NCBI GenBank assembly: GCA_937915785.1
Contig: CALGGY010000158.1
Coordinates: forward strand, 1-53,204
From: an uncultured Bacteroidales bacterium
GTDB taxonomy: Bacteria > Bacteroidota > Bacteroidia > Bacteroidales > P3
Length of the DNA stretch: 53,204 bases
Direction of reading: 5' to 3'
The stretch's first letter is position 1. Each line of letters begins with the position of its first letter. Shown here piece after piece: positions 26,918 through 36,280 of this stretch. The notes beneath the pieces were generated by a model. That model worked only from the letters and a program-made list of their open reading frames with translations. It ran no database searches and was not told the origin of the DNA. A program made the position numbers and the translations under genes.

Positions 26918-29257
26918 ATGGGAAACGGACCTATAAATATGTCGCGCAGGATGCTTCCACTTTTTGTGGTGCTATGTTTGTTTTTGGTGATTCCAATCAT
27001 AATAAACATAGTGAAACTGCAGGTGGTGGACGGTGCCGAATGGCGTTCCAAAGCCAAAAACTCCACCGTGGCTTGGCGCGATGTGAAAGCCCAGAGGGGA
27101 ACCATATATTCAGCCGACGGAAAAATGCTTGCCACATCGCTGCCGGTGTACGACATAATTATAGATTTCGGCAAGGAAAAAGTGGACCCCAAAAACATGT
27201 ACGACGATAGCGTGAAAACCAGCGACGGAATAGTTTACTACCGTTGGATTATTTCCAAAGAGACATTCGAAAGGGACCTGCCCGCTCTTTGCGACAGCAT
27301 GGCAAAGATGTTTCCCGAAAAACCGTACAGCTATTATTACGATTTTTTTACCCGTGAGCGCAAGAGGCAGAACCGCTACTGCATTATAAAAAAAAGTGTG
27401 ACGTTCTACGAGCGCAACCGTATGAAATCGTTCCCCATGCTGAGGGCCGACACAACCGGACTTTCGCAGTCGAAGAAAGAAAAACTGCTGGCCAGCCCGC
27501 GTTTCTGCCGAGCCATTATCTGCGACTCGCGCGACATACGCATACACCCCTACGGCGATATGGCGCGCCACACCATAGGTTTTGAGCGGCAGATTGGCGA
27601 CTCCACTTCGTACAACGGACTTGAGGGTTTCTACGACAAATATCTGCGCGGGCAGCAGGGACAGCGTTGGGAGCGTAAGCTGGCCCGACGCGAAGGCGAA
27701 AATATGTGGGTGCCTATCGAAGATGCCGACCAAAAACGGGCTGTCGACGGACAGGATATCGTTTCAACCATCGACACACGTCTGCAGGAGCTTGCCTACA
27801 CATCGCTGTACAAATGTGTCAAGGAAAACCAAGCCGACTATGGATGCGTGATACTTATGGAGGTGCAAACTGGCTACGTGCGCGCCATTAGCAGTCTGCA
27901 GTATTTGGATTCGGTAAGGGGTTATGCCGAAATAAACAACCAAGCTTGTGTGAACTCTTTTGAACCAGGTTCCACCTTTAAAACAGTAACCAATATGGTG
28001 CTGATAGAAAACGGAAAGGTGGACACTGCCATGGAGGTCCCCACGGGCGAGAAATATTACAGCGAGGACTCCACGGCACGAAACCCCAAGCCAAAAGGTG
28101 CCAAGATAAAGGACAGCCACTCCGACGGCACCACAGGCACCATGTCGATGAAACACTCTTTCGAAGTGTCGTCGAACGTGGGCACCTGCTATCCCGTTTG
28201 GCTGAACTACCGCAACAACCGCAACGAGTTCCGCGACAAACTCAAGTCGGTGCTGCCTATGGATCGTCTGGGCCTCGACCTTGCCCTGCAGGAACCCAAG
28301 CCCTACATGGTTGACGACCTTTCGCAACCGATTGATTTTCTGAACCTTTGCTACGGATATGTGGCACGTTTCACCGCTTTGCAGATGCTAGCCTTCTACA
28401 ACGCCATAGCCAACAGCGGGAAAATGGTGAAACCGCTGTTTTGCAGCGAGATACGTCAAGGGTCGGAAACGGTGAAGAAAATGGAGCCCATTGTTATAAA
28501 AGAAAAGATATGCTCCGACCAAACCCTTGCCGTGCTTAACGACCTGCTGAAAGGCGTGGTGGAGAATGGCTCGGCCCGGCGCAGCCTTTCCGGAACTCCT
28601 TACGGCATTGCCGGAAAAACAGGCACCGCACAGATAAACTACACCCAAAAAGACGTGGAAACCATGCGCTACTGTGCCTCGTTTGCAGGATTTTTCCCCA
28701 CCGAAAACCCACAGTACTCGTGCATAGTGGTGGTTTTCAACCCCAAAAAAGGGCGCAACTACGGCGGCGAGCTCGCGGCACCCGTGTTCAAGGACCTTGC
28801 CGACCGCGTTTGCGGAACCATACTCAATATGGACCTCAAAATACCAAAGGAGAAGGATGTGTCGATGCCTTATCTGAAAAAAGGATATGCACAGGACTTG
28901 CTCCAATCGTTCGGCATTTTGGGAATGAAGTACAAATTTGGCGACACAGTTGCCAATCCGCTGTGGTTCGATGCCGAACAAGACTCCGTAGGCAACGCTG
29001 TGTACTTTGCCTACGACCTGCCCGACGGACGTGTGCCCAACTGCAAAGGAATGACGGCCAAAGACGCAGTGTATATGCTCGAAAAAATGGGATTCAAGGT
29101 CTCCATCGAAGGCAGAGGCAAAGTTACAGCACAGTCGCTGAAACAAAACCAGCCATACAAACGGGGCGACAGGATAAAGCTAACACTGAACCCTCAGTCG
29201 CCCGAACTGCCGAAAATAGATTACGAATTATCACAAACCAACAACGATAAACAATGA
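26918..29257 (+). CDS. ftsI: Division transpeptidase FtsI (PBP3) with PASTA domain
   Basis: 779 residues: one membrane helix (about 12-32), a dimerisation and pedestal region, and a class B transpeptidase domain. Active-site motifs are S352TFK355, S418SN420 and K567TG569. A PASTA domain follows at about 700-765 (VPNCKGMTAKDAVYMLEKMGF). It crosslinks septal peptidoglycan in the periplasm. It starts 4 bases after ftsL and overlaps murE by ATGA. An alternative Met at residue 8 would also leave the membrane segment intact. Confidence 0.95.
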   Translation: MGNGPINMSRRMLPLFVVLCLFLVIPIIINIVKLQVVDGAEWRSKAKNSTVAWRDVKAQRGTIYSADGKMLATSLPVYDIIIDFGKEKVDPKNMYDDSVKTSDGIVYYRWIISKETFERDLPALCDSMAKMFPEKPYSYYYDFFTRERKRQNRYCIIKKSVTFYERNRMKSFPMLRADTTGLSQSKKEKLLASPRFCRAIICDSRDIRIHPYGDMARHTIGFERQIGDSTSYNGLEGFYDKYLRGQQGQRWERKLARREGENMWVPIEDADQKRAVDGQDIVSTIDTRLQELAYTSLYKCVKENQADYGCVILMEVQTGYVRAISSLQYLDSVRGYAEINNQACVNSFEPGSTFKTVTNMVLIENGKVDTAMEVPTGEKYYSEDSTARNPKPKGAKIKDSHSDGTTGTMSMKHSFEVSSNVGTCYPVWLNYRNNRNEFRDKLKSVLPMDRLGLDLALQEPKPYMVDDLSQPIDFLNLCYGYVARFTALQMLAFYNAIANSGKMVKPLFCSEIRQGSETVKKMEPIVIKEKICSDQTLAVLNDLLKGVVENGSARRSLSGTPYGIAGKTGTAQINYTQKDVETMRYCASFAGFFPTENPQYSCIVVVFNPKKGRNYGGELAAPVFKDLADRVCGTILNMDLKIPKEKDVSMPYLKKGYAQDLLQSFGILGMKYKFGDTVANPLWFDAEQDSVGNAVYFAYDLPDGRVPNCKGMTAKDAVYMLEKMGFKVSIEGRGKVTAQSLKQNQPYKRGDRIKLTLNPQSPELPKIDYELSQTNNDKQ

Positions 29258-30702
29258 AAAAATTGTCCGAAATATTACAAGGATTGACTTATCAGTCGGT
29301 GAATTACCGCGATGTGGAGGTGGAAAAAATCACCTTCGACTCCCGTGCGGTGGAGCCCGGCACCTTGTTTGTGGCACAGGTAGGTGTGCACGTGGACGGC
29401 CATAAGTTTATCGGCAGCGCCATCGAAAAAGGGGCCTCCGTGGTGCTGTGCCAAACGTTGCCCGAACATCAGCTCTCCGGAGTGGTTTACATACAAACCG
29501 CCGACAGCAGCATGGCACTGGGCATAGCCGCCTCCAATTTCTTCGGCAACCCCTCGCAGAGGCTCAAGCTGATAGGCATTACCGGCACCAACGGAAAAAC
29601 CACCACCGTAACCCTTTTGCAGCGCATGTTCCGCCAATTGGGATACAGCGTGGGGCTGCTTTCCACTGTGGTGAACAAGATAGACGAGCAGGAAATACCC
29701 TCCACCCATACCACCCCCGACGCCATAGAGCTGAACTCGCTGCTTCGGCAGATGGCCGATCACGGCTGCGAATACTGCTTTATGGAGGTTAGCTCGCATG
29801 CCATTGTGCAACAGCGCATTGCAGGCCTGCATTTTGTAGGCGGCATTTTTAGCAACATAACCCACGACCATCTGGATTTCCACAAGACTTTTGCCGACTA
29901 CATTGCCGCCAAGAAAGCCTTTTTCGACCACCTGCCCGCCACAGCCTTTGCCCTTACCAATATCGACGACCGCAATGGTATGGTGATGCTACAGAACACC
30001 GCCGCCAGCAAACACACCTACAGCCTGCAGAGCGTGGCCGATTTCAATTGCCGCATTGTGGAAAACACCCTGCAAGGACTGCTGCTTTCGATAGACGGCA
30101 AAGAGGTGTGGACCCGCCTTGTGGGCCGGTTCAATGCCTACAATCTGCTGGCCATCTACGCCACCGCCCGCTTGTGCGGCATTTCGCAAAACGAGGCCCT
30201 CACAGTACTGAGCACCCTGCAGGCCGCCGAAGGACGTTTCGAATATGTGAACGGCTCCGGAAAAATGGCCATTGTTGATTACGCACACACCCCCGACGCA
30301 CTGAAAAACGTGCTGCAGACCATCAACGACATAATGTCAGACGACCAGCGGCTGATAGTGGTGGTTGGTTGCGGTGGCGACCGCGACGCACTGAAACGTC
30401 CCGTAATGTCCAAGATAGCCGCCGAGATGTGCAACACCCTTATACTGACCTCCGACAACCCGCGTACCGAAGACCCCGAACGCATACTCGACGACATGGA
30501 GGCGGGACTCAACACAGCGCAGAAAGAAAATGCACTGCGCATAACCGACCGCCGTCAGGCAATAAAAACAGCTTGCACACTGGCAAAAAACGGCGACATA
30601 ATACTGGTGGCCGGCAAAGGACACGAAAAATATCAGGAGGTGAACGGCGTACGCCATCATTTCGACGACAAAGAGGAATTAAACAACATACTTAACGCAT
30701 AA
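29254..30702 (+). CDS. murE: UDP-MurNAc-L-Ala-D-Glu ligase MurE, meso-diaminopimelate type
   Basis: 482 residues. It adds the third stem amino acid in the cytoplasm. The three Mur-ligase domains are complete: a UDP-binding N terminus (ITFDSRAVEPGTLFVAQVG), a central ATPase with G111TNGKTT117 and EVSSHAIVQQRI, and a C-terminal domain with YAHTPDAL. The motif D401NPR404 is diagnostic for meso-diaminopimelate as substrate, so the wall is DAP-type. Its start overlaps the ftsI stop. Confidence 0.96.
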   Translation: MKKLSEILQGLTYQSVNYRDVEVEKITFDSRAVEPGTLFVAQVGVHVDGHKFIGSAIEKGASVVLCQTLPEHQLSGVVYIQTADSSMALGIAASNFFGNPSQRLKLIGITGTNGKTTTVTLLQRMFRQLGYSVGLLSTVVNKIDEQEIPSTHTTPDAIELNSLLRQMADHGCEYCFMEVSSHAIVQQRIAGLHFVGGIFSNITHDHLDFHKTFADYIAAKKAFFDHLPATAFALTNIDDRNGMVMLQNTAASKHTYSLQSVADFNCRIVENTLQGLLLSIDGKEVWTRLVGRFNAYNLLAIYATARLCGISQNEALTVLSTLQAAEGRFEYVNGSGKMAIVDYAHTPDALKNVLQTINDIMSDDQRLIVVVGCGGDRDALKRPVMSKIAAEMCNTLILTSDNPRTEDPERILDDMEAGLNTAQKENALRITDRRQAIKTACTLAKNGDIILVAGKGHEKYQEVNGVRHHFDDKEELNNILNA

Positions 30703-30714
30703 AAACATAAAGAA

Positions 30715-31995
30715 ATGCTGTATTATTTGTTCGATTGGTTGGATAAGGCTTTCGGTTTTCCCGGTGCAGGACTGGTGCATTACATCTCATTCCGTGCCAT
30801 AGTGGTGCTCATACTGTCCATTATTTTTTCCATCTGCTTGGGCAAAGTGTTTATCCGTTTCATGAAACGCAGACAATATTTCGAGCAGCAGCGAGATGCG
30901 AAAACTGATCCTTACAACACAGAAAAAAAAGGTGTTCCCACCATGGGCGGACTGGTGGTGATAGCCTCCATACTGCTTCCGTGCCTGCTGTTTGGCAAAC
31001 TGTCAAACGTGTATTTTGTGCTGATGGTGGTAACCACCGTGTTGCTAGGTGCCGTGGGCTTTGCCGACGACTACGTGAAAACCTTCAAAAAACGCAAGGA
31101 CGGAATCAAACCTTGGGTGAAGCTTGGTGCGCAGGTGTTGCTGGGACTTATAGTGGGCCTTACCCTTCGCTACAGCCCCGATGCGGTGATCAACGAAAAA
31201 GTGACCGTGAAAATTGTGGACAATGTTCAGGTTGTGGAGAAAACTCCCGATGTGAAGTCGACCCGCACCACTATACCTTTTTTCAAAAACAACGACCTCA
31301 ACTACGCCGACCTGTTCAGTTTTTTGGGCGACAGGTGGAAATATATTGCAGGCTGGATTTTCTTTGTATTGCTCACCGTTTTTGTGGTGGCTGCTGTTAG
31401 CAATGGCTCCAACCTGAACGACGGCATGGACGGCATGGCGGCAGGCAATTCGGCCATCATAGGGGTGGCGTTGCTTGTGCTGGCATACGTGTCGGGCAGC
31501 GCCGTATGGACCGACTACCTCAATGTGATGTATATACCTGGCAGCGAGGAAATTGTAATATTCATGTGCGCTTTTGTGGGAAGCCTTGTCGGATACCTGT
31601 GGTACAACTCGTTCCCGGCACAGATGTTTATGGGCGACACCGGTAGCCTCACCATCGGAGGTATCATAGCCGTGGCGGCCATTATCATTCACAAGGAACT
31701 GCTGCTGCCCATACTCTGCGGCGTGTTCCTGTTCGAAATACTTGCCGACCTCGATGTGAAACTCTTTTTGAGAACAGGCAAAAAACGCAGAATCTGGAAA
31801 AAAGCCCCACTGCACGACCATTTCCGAATGAGCTACAGCGAATTTAGGGAAAAATGGCCAAACTCCACCGTGTTTTTCAAAGGTCCTGGCGAAGGACACA
31901 ACAACAAATACCACGAGGTGAAAATAACCACCCGCATGTGGATTATCACCCTTGGTTTGGCAGCACTTGCATTATTAACATTGAAAATCAGATAA
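30715..31995 (+). CDS. mraY: Phospho-MurNAc-pentapeptide translocase MraY
   Basis: A 426-residue polytopic membrane enzyme that makes lipid I from UDP-MurNAc-pentapeptide and undecaprenyl phosphate. Conserved blocks: KKGVPTMGGLVVI, GFADDYVKTFKKRKDGI, SNLNDGMDGMAAG, MGDTGSLTIGG and RIWKKAPLHDHFR. A roughly 60-residue insert after helix 4 (VKIVDNVQVVEKTPD..) is usual in Bacteroidota MraY. All catalytic Asp motifs are present. The next gene starts 27 bases later. Confidence 0.96.
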   Translation: MLYYLFDWLDKAFGFPGAGLVHYISFRAIVVLILSIIFSICLGKVFIRFMKRRQYFEQQRDAKTDPYNTEKKGVPTMGGLVVIASILLPCLLFGKLSNVYFVLMVVTTVLLGAVGFADDYVKTFKKRKDGIKPWVKLGAQVLLGLIVGLTLRYSPDAVINEKVTVKIVDNVQVVEKTPDVKSTRTTIPFFKNNDLNYADLFSFLGDRWKYIAGWIFFVLLTVFVVAAVSNGSNLNDGMDGMAAGNSAIIGVALLVLAYVSGSAVWTDYLNVMYIPGSEEIVIFMCAFVGSLVGYLWYNSFPAQMFMGDTGSLTIGGIIAVAAIIIHKELLLPILCGVFLFEILADLDVKLFLRTGKKRRIWKKAPLHDHFRMSYSEFREKWPNSTVFFKGPGEGHNNKYHEVKITTRMWIITLGLAALALLTLKIR

Positions 31996-32022
31996 TAAAA
32001 CATACAAAAACATCATAACACC

Positions 32023-32562
32023 ATGACAATAGAATCATTAGCAACACAGGGCAGAGAAAAGATCTACACCAACTTGGCGGGCATAGACACCGCAAAACTG
32101 AAAAAAATGCGCAACGACTCCTTGCGCCGCAGTTTCGCCTCGCTCAGCGAGATGAAATATAAGCTGGAGTTTGTGGCCCGTATCAGCGGGGTGGAGTTTG
32201 TAAACGATGCCTCGTCGCGCACACCCAACGCCACATGGTACTCGCTCGACACCATGGAGAAACCCGTGATATGGATTGCCAACGGCGATGTGAACGATGT
32301 GAATTTCGACACTCTCAAACCTTTGGCCCTGCGCAAAGTGCGTATGCTTATCTGCGTTGGCGCCGACAACTCGCGCCTGCACGAGACTTTTGCCGGTATA
32401 GTGCCTGTTATTATCGATGTGCCCAACATGGCGGTGGCTCTTGACAAGGCCCTGTATTCCGACGTGGAAAACGCAGTAACCCTTTTCTCGCCTGCTTGCG
32501 AAAACGGTGTGTCCGTAGCCGAACAGGGCGAGATGTTCAAATTTCTTGTAAACGAACTGTAA
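32023..32562 (+). CDS. MurD C-terminal-domain remnant (probably non-catalytic)
   Basis: A 179-residue intact ORF in the murD position. Residues about 13-179 align with the end of domain 2 and all of domain 3 of MurD: KLEFVARISGVEFVNDASS, NATWYSLDTMEKPVIWIA, CVGADNSRLHETF, LFSPAC. The UDP-binding domain and the ATPase domain (P-loop GTNGKT) are absent. Only 27 bases lie between the mraY stop and this ATG, so there is no hidden upstream half or frameshift. Compared with MurD, the D-Glu contacts differ: SKAT becomes A63-S-S-R66 (E. coli K319, T321), the K348 site is N91, and the SPACASxDxFxxF segment is shortened and lacks S415/F422 equivalents. It therefore cannot be a MurD ligase alone. A full MurD must lie elsewhere, or this protein has another role. 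Confidence 0.82.
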   Translation: MTIESLATQGREKIYTNLAGIDTAKLKKMRNDSLRRSFASLSEMKYKLEFVARISGVEFVNDASSRTPNATWYSLDTMEKPVIWIANGDVNDVNFDTLKPLALRKVRMLICVGADNSRLHETFAGIVPVIIDVPNMAVALDKALYSDVENAVTLFSPACENGVSVAEQGEMFKFLVNEL

Positions 32563-32582
32563 ATCAGCAAACAACATCAACA

Positions 32583-33809
32583 ATGGCTATCGCAGCAAAG
32601 AACATTTTTCGAGGCGACAGGTCTGTCTGGGTGGTGATAATATTTCTTAGTATCATCTCTCTGATAGAAGTGTACAGCTCGCTGGGCAAGGCCGCTTACG
32701 ACCATGGCTGGAGCGTTACTTGGACCATGTTCAGACACTTGCGTATAGTGCTTGTAAGCTACTTGATAATGATAGGCATATCGCACCTGCGCATCAAGTG
32801 GTTCTACAAGCTTTCGCGCCCAGGTTACCTGTTGTGCTTTGTGCTTATGGGCGTGATGATTGTAATGTCGTTCTACGGGCACATGTCGGACTCGGCAAGC
32901 GGACATGCGGCAAACCGCTGGCTTGACAATATCCCGCTGATAGGGCAGTTTCAGCCGTCGGAGATTGCCAAATATGTGCTGTTGGTTTATCTTGCCAGAC
33001 AGCTTACAAAATATCGCGACAGCCTGAAAGATAAAGAGACTTTCAAAAGGCTGATGATACCGGTGCTCCTTATTGCCGGAATGATTTTCCCCGAGAACTT
33101 CTCCACCGCCGCACTGGTGTTCGTGGCTTGCGTGGTGCTGATGTTTCTGGCGGGCGTTAACCGACGCTACCTTTTCACAACGGTGGGCGTTATATTGGGG
33201 GCAGTAACTCTTTTTCTTATTGTATGTGTGGTGTTCGATTTGGAGCTGTTCCGAAGCAGCACATGGGTTAACCGTATCGATGAGTGGTGGAGCGACGACA
33301 AGGATCAGCCAACACAGACCAACATGGCCAAAATTGCCATCGCCTCGGGAGGCCTTACAGGCGCAGGTCCCGGAAATACCGTGCAGGGCAGGTTCCTCAA
33401 CGAGTCGCACACCGATTTTATCTATTCAGTAATAATCGAAGAGATGGGCGGCTTTGTGGGTGTTCTGATACTGCTGGCCTACCTCTTTTTCTTCATACGT
33501 TGCATGATTATTTCGAAAAACTGCTCGTCGCTGTTCGGACAGCTGTTAGTGCTTGGGCTTGGCTTTGTAATTTTCTTGCAAGCAATGATAAACATGAGTG
33601 TGGCCACTGGTTATTTCCCCGTAACGGGACAAACGTTGCCCCTGGTGAGCTACGGCGGCACCTCGTATGTGCTTACCTGCACTGCCATAGGAATAATATT
33701 GGCTGTAAGCCATAAAAATAAAATAGACAAACTGAAACTGGAATCCGGCGAGGACGACGAACCCGAACCGGAACCGCAAACCGGAACAACAAATGAAAGC
33801 AATAATTAG
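32583..33809 (+). CDS. ftsW: Lipid II polymerase / division protein FtsW
   Basis: A 408-residue SEDS-family membrane glycosyltransferase with about ten helices that polymerises lipid II at the septum with FtsI. Family blocks: RWLDNIPLIGQFQPSEIAKY, GGLTGAGPGNTVQGRFLNE, HTDFIYSVIIEEMG, and GQTLPLVSYGGTS. The D in the E-S-H-T-D-F loop is the expected catalytic aspartate. The frame is open further upstream into the previous gene, but ATG 32583 is the natural start, 20 bases after its stop. The C-terminal tail is acidic and rich in Glu-Pro; it overlaps murG by 17 bases. Confidence 0.95.
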   Translation: MAIAAKNIFRGDRSVWVVIIFLSIISLIEVYSSLGKAAYDHGWSVTWTMFRHLRIVLVSYLIMIGISHLRIKWFYKLSRPGYLLCFVLMGVMIVMSFYGHMSDSASGHAANRWLDNIPLIGQFQPSEIAKYVLLVYLARQLTKYRDSLKDKETFKRLMIPVLLIAGMIFPENFSTAALVFVACVVLMFLAGVNRRYLFTTVGVILGAVTLFLIVCVVFDLELFRSSTWVNRIDEWWSDDKDQPTQTNMAKIAIASGGLTGAGPGNTVQGRFLNESHTDFIYSVIIEEMGGFVGVLILLAYLFFFIRCMIISKNCSSLFGQLLVLGLGFVIFLQAMINMSVATGYFPVTGQTLPLVSYGGTSYVLTCTAIGIILAVSHKNKIDKLKLESGEDDEPEPEPQTGTTNESNN

Positions 33810-34902
33810 TGGAGGTGGAACAGGCGGACACATATTCCCCGCCTTGGCCATAGCAAACGCCATAAAAGCCCGCTACGCCGACGCCGACATACTTTTTATC
33901 GGTGCCAACGGCCGTATGGAAATGGAAAAAGTGCCTGCCGCCGGCTACACTATTAAAGGCTTGCCTATAGCCGGCCTGCAACGTAGCCTCAGCCCCAAAA
34001 GCATTCTCAAAAACTTGGCAGTGCCTTTCAAACTGCTCAAAAGCCAGCGTATGGCCAAACAGATTATCCGTCAGTTCAACCCAGACGTAGTGGTGGGCGT
34101 GGGCGGATATGCCAGCGCGCCAACACTCAAAGCCGCCTCGGCAATGGGATACCCCACCCTTTTGCAGGAGCAGAACTCGTACCCAGGTCTCACCAACAAG
34201 ATGCTTGCCGCCAAAGCCGATGTTATATGCGTGGCATACAATGGCTTGGACAAATTCTTCCCTGCCGACAAAATTGTCTTCACCGGCAACCCCGTGCGCA
34301 AGGTTATGGAGGATATGGCTCTCACCAAAGACGAGGGCAGCAAAACTTTCGGCACCAACCCCGCCAAACTTACCATTCTTTCGGTTGGCGGCAGTCTCGG
34401 CGCACGTACCATAAACGAAACTATCAGTGCCAACTTGCAGTATTTCAAACAAAAAGACATACAGTTGATTTGGCAGACAGGCAAAAGGTACTACTCGCAA
34501 GCCGTGGAGACCGTGAAAAACGCCAACGCCGACAACGTGAAAGTGTGCGAGTTTATTTCGCAAATGGACAGTGCCTACGCTGCAGCGGATGTGATAATAT
34601 CGCGTGCCGGCGCCATCGCCATTTCGGAGCTGTGTTTGGTGGGCAAACCCACTATTCTGATACCATCGCCCAACGTGGCCGAAGACCATCAGACCAAAAA
34701 CGCCATGTCCTTGGTGAACAACGGTGCCGCCCTTATGGTTCGCGATGCCGACGCCATGACTACCCTCTGCCAAACACTCGACAGCCTCGTGTCCGACACC
34801 GAAAAGCAAAAGACCATGTCGGAGGCCATACTGAAGATGGGCATACACAACGCCGCCGATAAAATTGTGGACCAGATAGAAAAAATAATAAAAAAACAAT
34901 AA
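33793..34902 (+). CDS. murG: Lipid II synthase MurG (GlcNAc transferase)
   Basis: A 369-residue GT28, GT-B-fold, peripheral membrane enzyme that adds GlcNAc to lipid I. The N-terminal glycine loop is IISGGGTGGHIFPALAIA. Further blocks: GVGGYASAPTLKAA, LQEQNSYPGLTNK, VGGSLGARTIN, and SRAGAIAISELCLVGKPTILIPSP for UDP-GlcNAc binding. Translation probably couples to ftsW through the 17-base overlap. The murC start is 5 bases downstream. Confidence 0.96.
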   Translation: MKAIISGGGTGGHIFPALAIANAIKARYADADILFIGANGRMEMEKVPAAGYTIKGLPIAGLQRSLSPKSILKNLAVPFKLLKSQRMAKQIIRQFNPDVVVGVGGYASAPTLKAASAMGYPTLLQEQNSYPGLTNKMLAAKADVICVAYNGLDKFFPADKIVFTGNPVRKVMEDMALTKDEGSKTFGTNPAKLTILSVGGSLGARTINETISANLQYFKQKDIQLIWQTGKRYYSQAVETVKNANADNVKVCEFISQMDSAYAAADVIISRAGAIAISELCLVGKPTILIPSPNVAEDHQTKNAMSLVNNGAALMVRDADAMTTLCQTLDSLVSDTEKQKTMSEAILKMGIHNAADKIVDQIEKIIKKQ

Positions 34903-34907
34903 CTACA

Positions 34908-36278
34908 ATGGACTGCCCTAAAACATATTATTTCCTCGGCATAGGTGGCATTGGCATGAGCGCACTGGCACGCTATTTCCACTCGTTGGGATACCGTGTG
35001 TGCGGCTACGACCGCACCTGCACGCCCCTCACACGCCGGCTCGAGACCGAGGGAATGGAAATACACTACGAAGAGGACATAGCCAGCATACCGCAGCAAT
35101 TGGACTTGGTTGTTTACACCCCCGCCGTACCGACCGACAACAAAGAGTTTGTGCACTTGCAACAGCTCGGTGTGCCAATGAAAAAACGCTCCGTGGTGCT
35201 GGGCGAGATAACCTCCGGCAAAAAATGCATTGCCGTGGCTGGCAGTCATGGCAAAACCACCACGTCGGGGCTGATAGCGCACATACTCAACAGCAGCCAT
35301 GTGGGATGTTCCGCTTTTTTGGGAGGCATTGCCAAAAATTTCGACAGCAACTTGGTTATAAACCACAACAGCGACTACGTGGTGGTGGAGGCCGACGAGT
35401 ACGACCGCTCTTTCCTACAGCTTCACCCGTTGTATTCCGTCATCACCTCCGCCGACCCCGACCACCTCGACATCTACGGCACCCACGCCAACCTGCTGCA
35501 GGCTTTCGCCCAGTTTGCCAATCAAACAAGTCCCGACGGCGGGCTGCTGCTCAAAAGCGGACTGGAATTCGATATCGACGAACACATCACCACTCTGCAG
35601 TATTCTTTCGAAGACATCGAGGCCGACTACTACCCGTGGAACGTGCGCAACTACAAAGGCAACTACTATTTTGATTTCCACACTCCCGAAAAGGTGTATT
35701 ACGACATTGAGATTGTGGGATCGCCGCTTTACAACATCGAAAACGCTGTGGCTGCCATGGGCGTGGCCCTCAGGTGCGGCGTTACCGAAGAGGAGATGCG
35801 TGCCGCCGTGAAATCGTTTCAAGGCATACGCCGCCGGTTCGACTACCGCATAAAAACGCCCGGCTTTGTGTTTATCGACGACTATGCGCACCACCCGCAC
35901 GAGATAGAAACCTGCATACAGTCCGTTAAGTTGCTCTACCCCGACAAACGTGTGGTTGGCGTTTTCCAGCCGCACTTGTATTCGCGCACAGCCAATTTCG
36001 CCGACGATTTTGCAAAGGCCCTTATGCCCCTCGACGAGATTGTGCTGCTCGACATTTATCCTGCCCGCGAAAAACCCATACCGGGTGTAACATCGCACCT
36101 TATTCTGCACAAAATCAACAAAATGAACAAGTACCTCTGTGCCAAGGACGACATTGCCGACATTCTGGTGGCACTTTATCCCGAAGTGCTTGTTACCATG
36201 GGAGCCGGCGATATCGACGCAATGCTCCCCGGCATACAAAAAGCTTTTGAAGAAGAACTGGAAATAAGCAACAATTGA
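34908..36278 (+). CDS. murC: UDP-N-acetylmuramate--L-alanine ligase
   Basis: A 456-residue cytoplasmic ligase adding the first stem amino acid. The N-terminal Rossmann domain has FLGIGGIGMSALARYF. The ATPase P-loop is G112SHGKTT. EADEYDRSFLQL and the HP-x-N-like segment TSADPDHLDIYG follow. The C-terminal domain has IDDYAHHPHEIE and FQPHLYSRT. All three Mur domains are complete, in contrast to the shortened murD-position gene in the same cluster. Confidence 0.97.
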   Translation: MDCPKTYYFLGIGGIGMSALARYFHSLGYRVCGYDRTCTPLTRRLETEGMEIHYEEDIASIPQQLDLVVYTPAVPTDNKEFVHLQQLGVPMKKRSVVLGEITSGKKCIAVAGSHGKTTTSGLIAHILNSSHVGCSAFLGGIAKNFDSNLVINHNSDYVVVEADEYDRSFLQLHPLYSVITSADPDHLDIYGTHANLLQAFAQFANQTSPDGGLLLKSGLEFDIDEHITTLQYSFEDIEADYYPWNVRNYKGNYYFDFHTPEKVYYDIEIVGSPLYNIENAVAAMGVALRCGVTEEEMRAAVKSFQGIRRRFDYRIKTPGFVFIDDYAHHPHEIETCIQSVKLLYPDKRVVGVFQPHLYSRTANFADDFAKALMPLDEIVLLDIYPAREKPIPGVTSHLILHKINKMNKYLCAKDDIADILVALYPEVLVTMGAGDIDAMLPGIQKAFEEELEISNN

Positions 36279-36280
36279 CA

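Noticed and set aside
31996..32022. Frameshifted or split murD N terminus before the short MurD-like ORF
   Set aside because: Only 27 bases separate the mraY stop from the ATG, too little for two missing domains; no Mur P-loop is found in any frame there.
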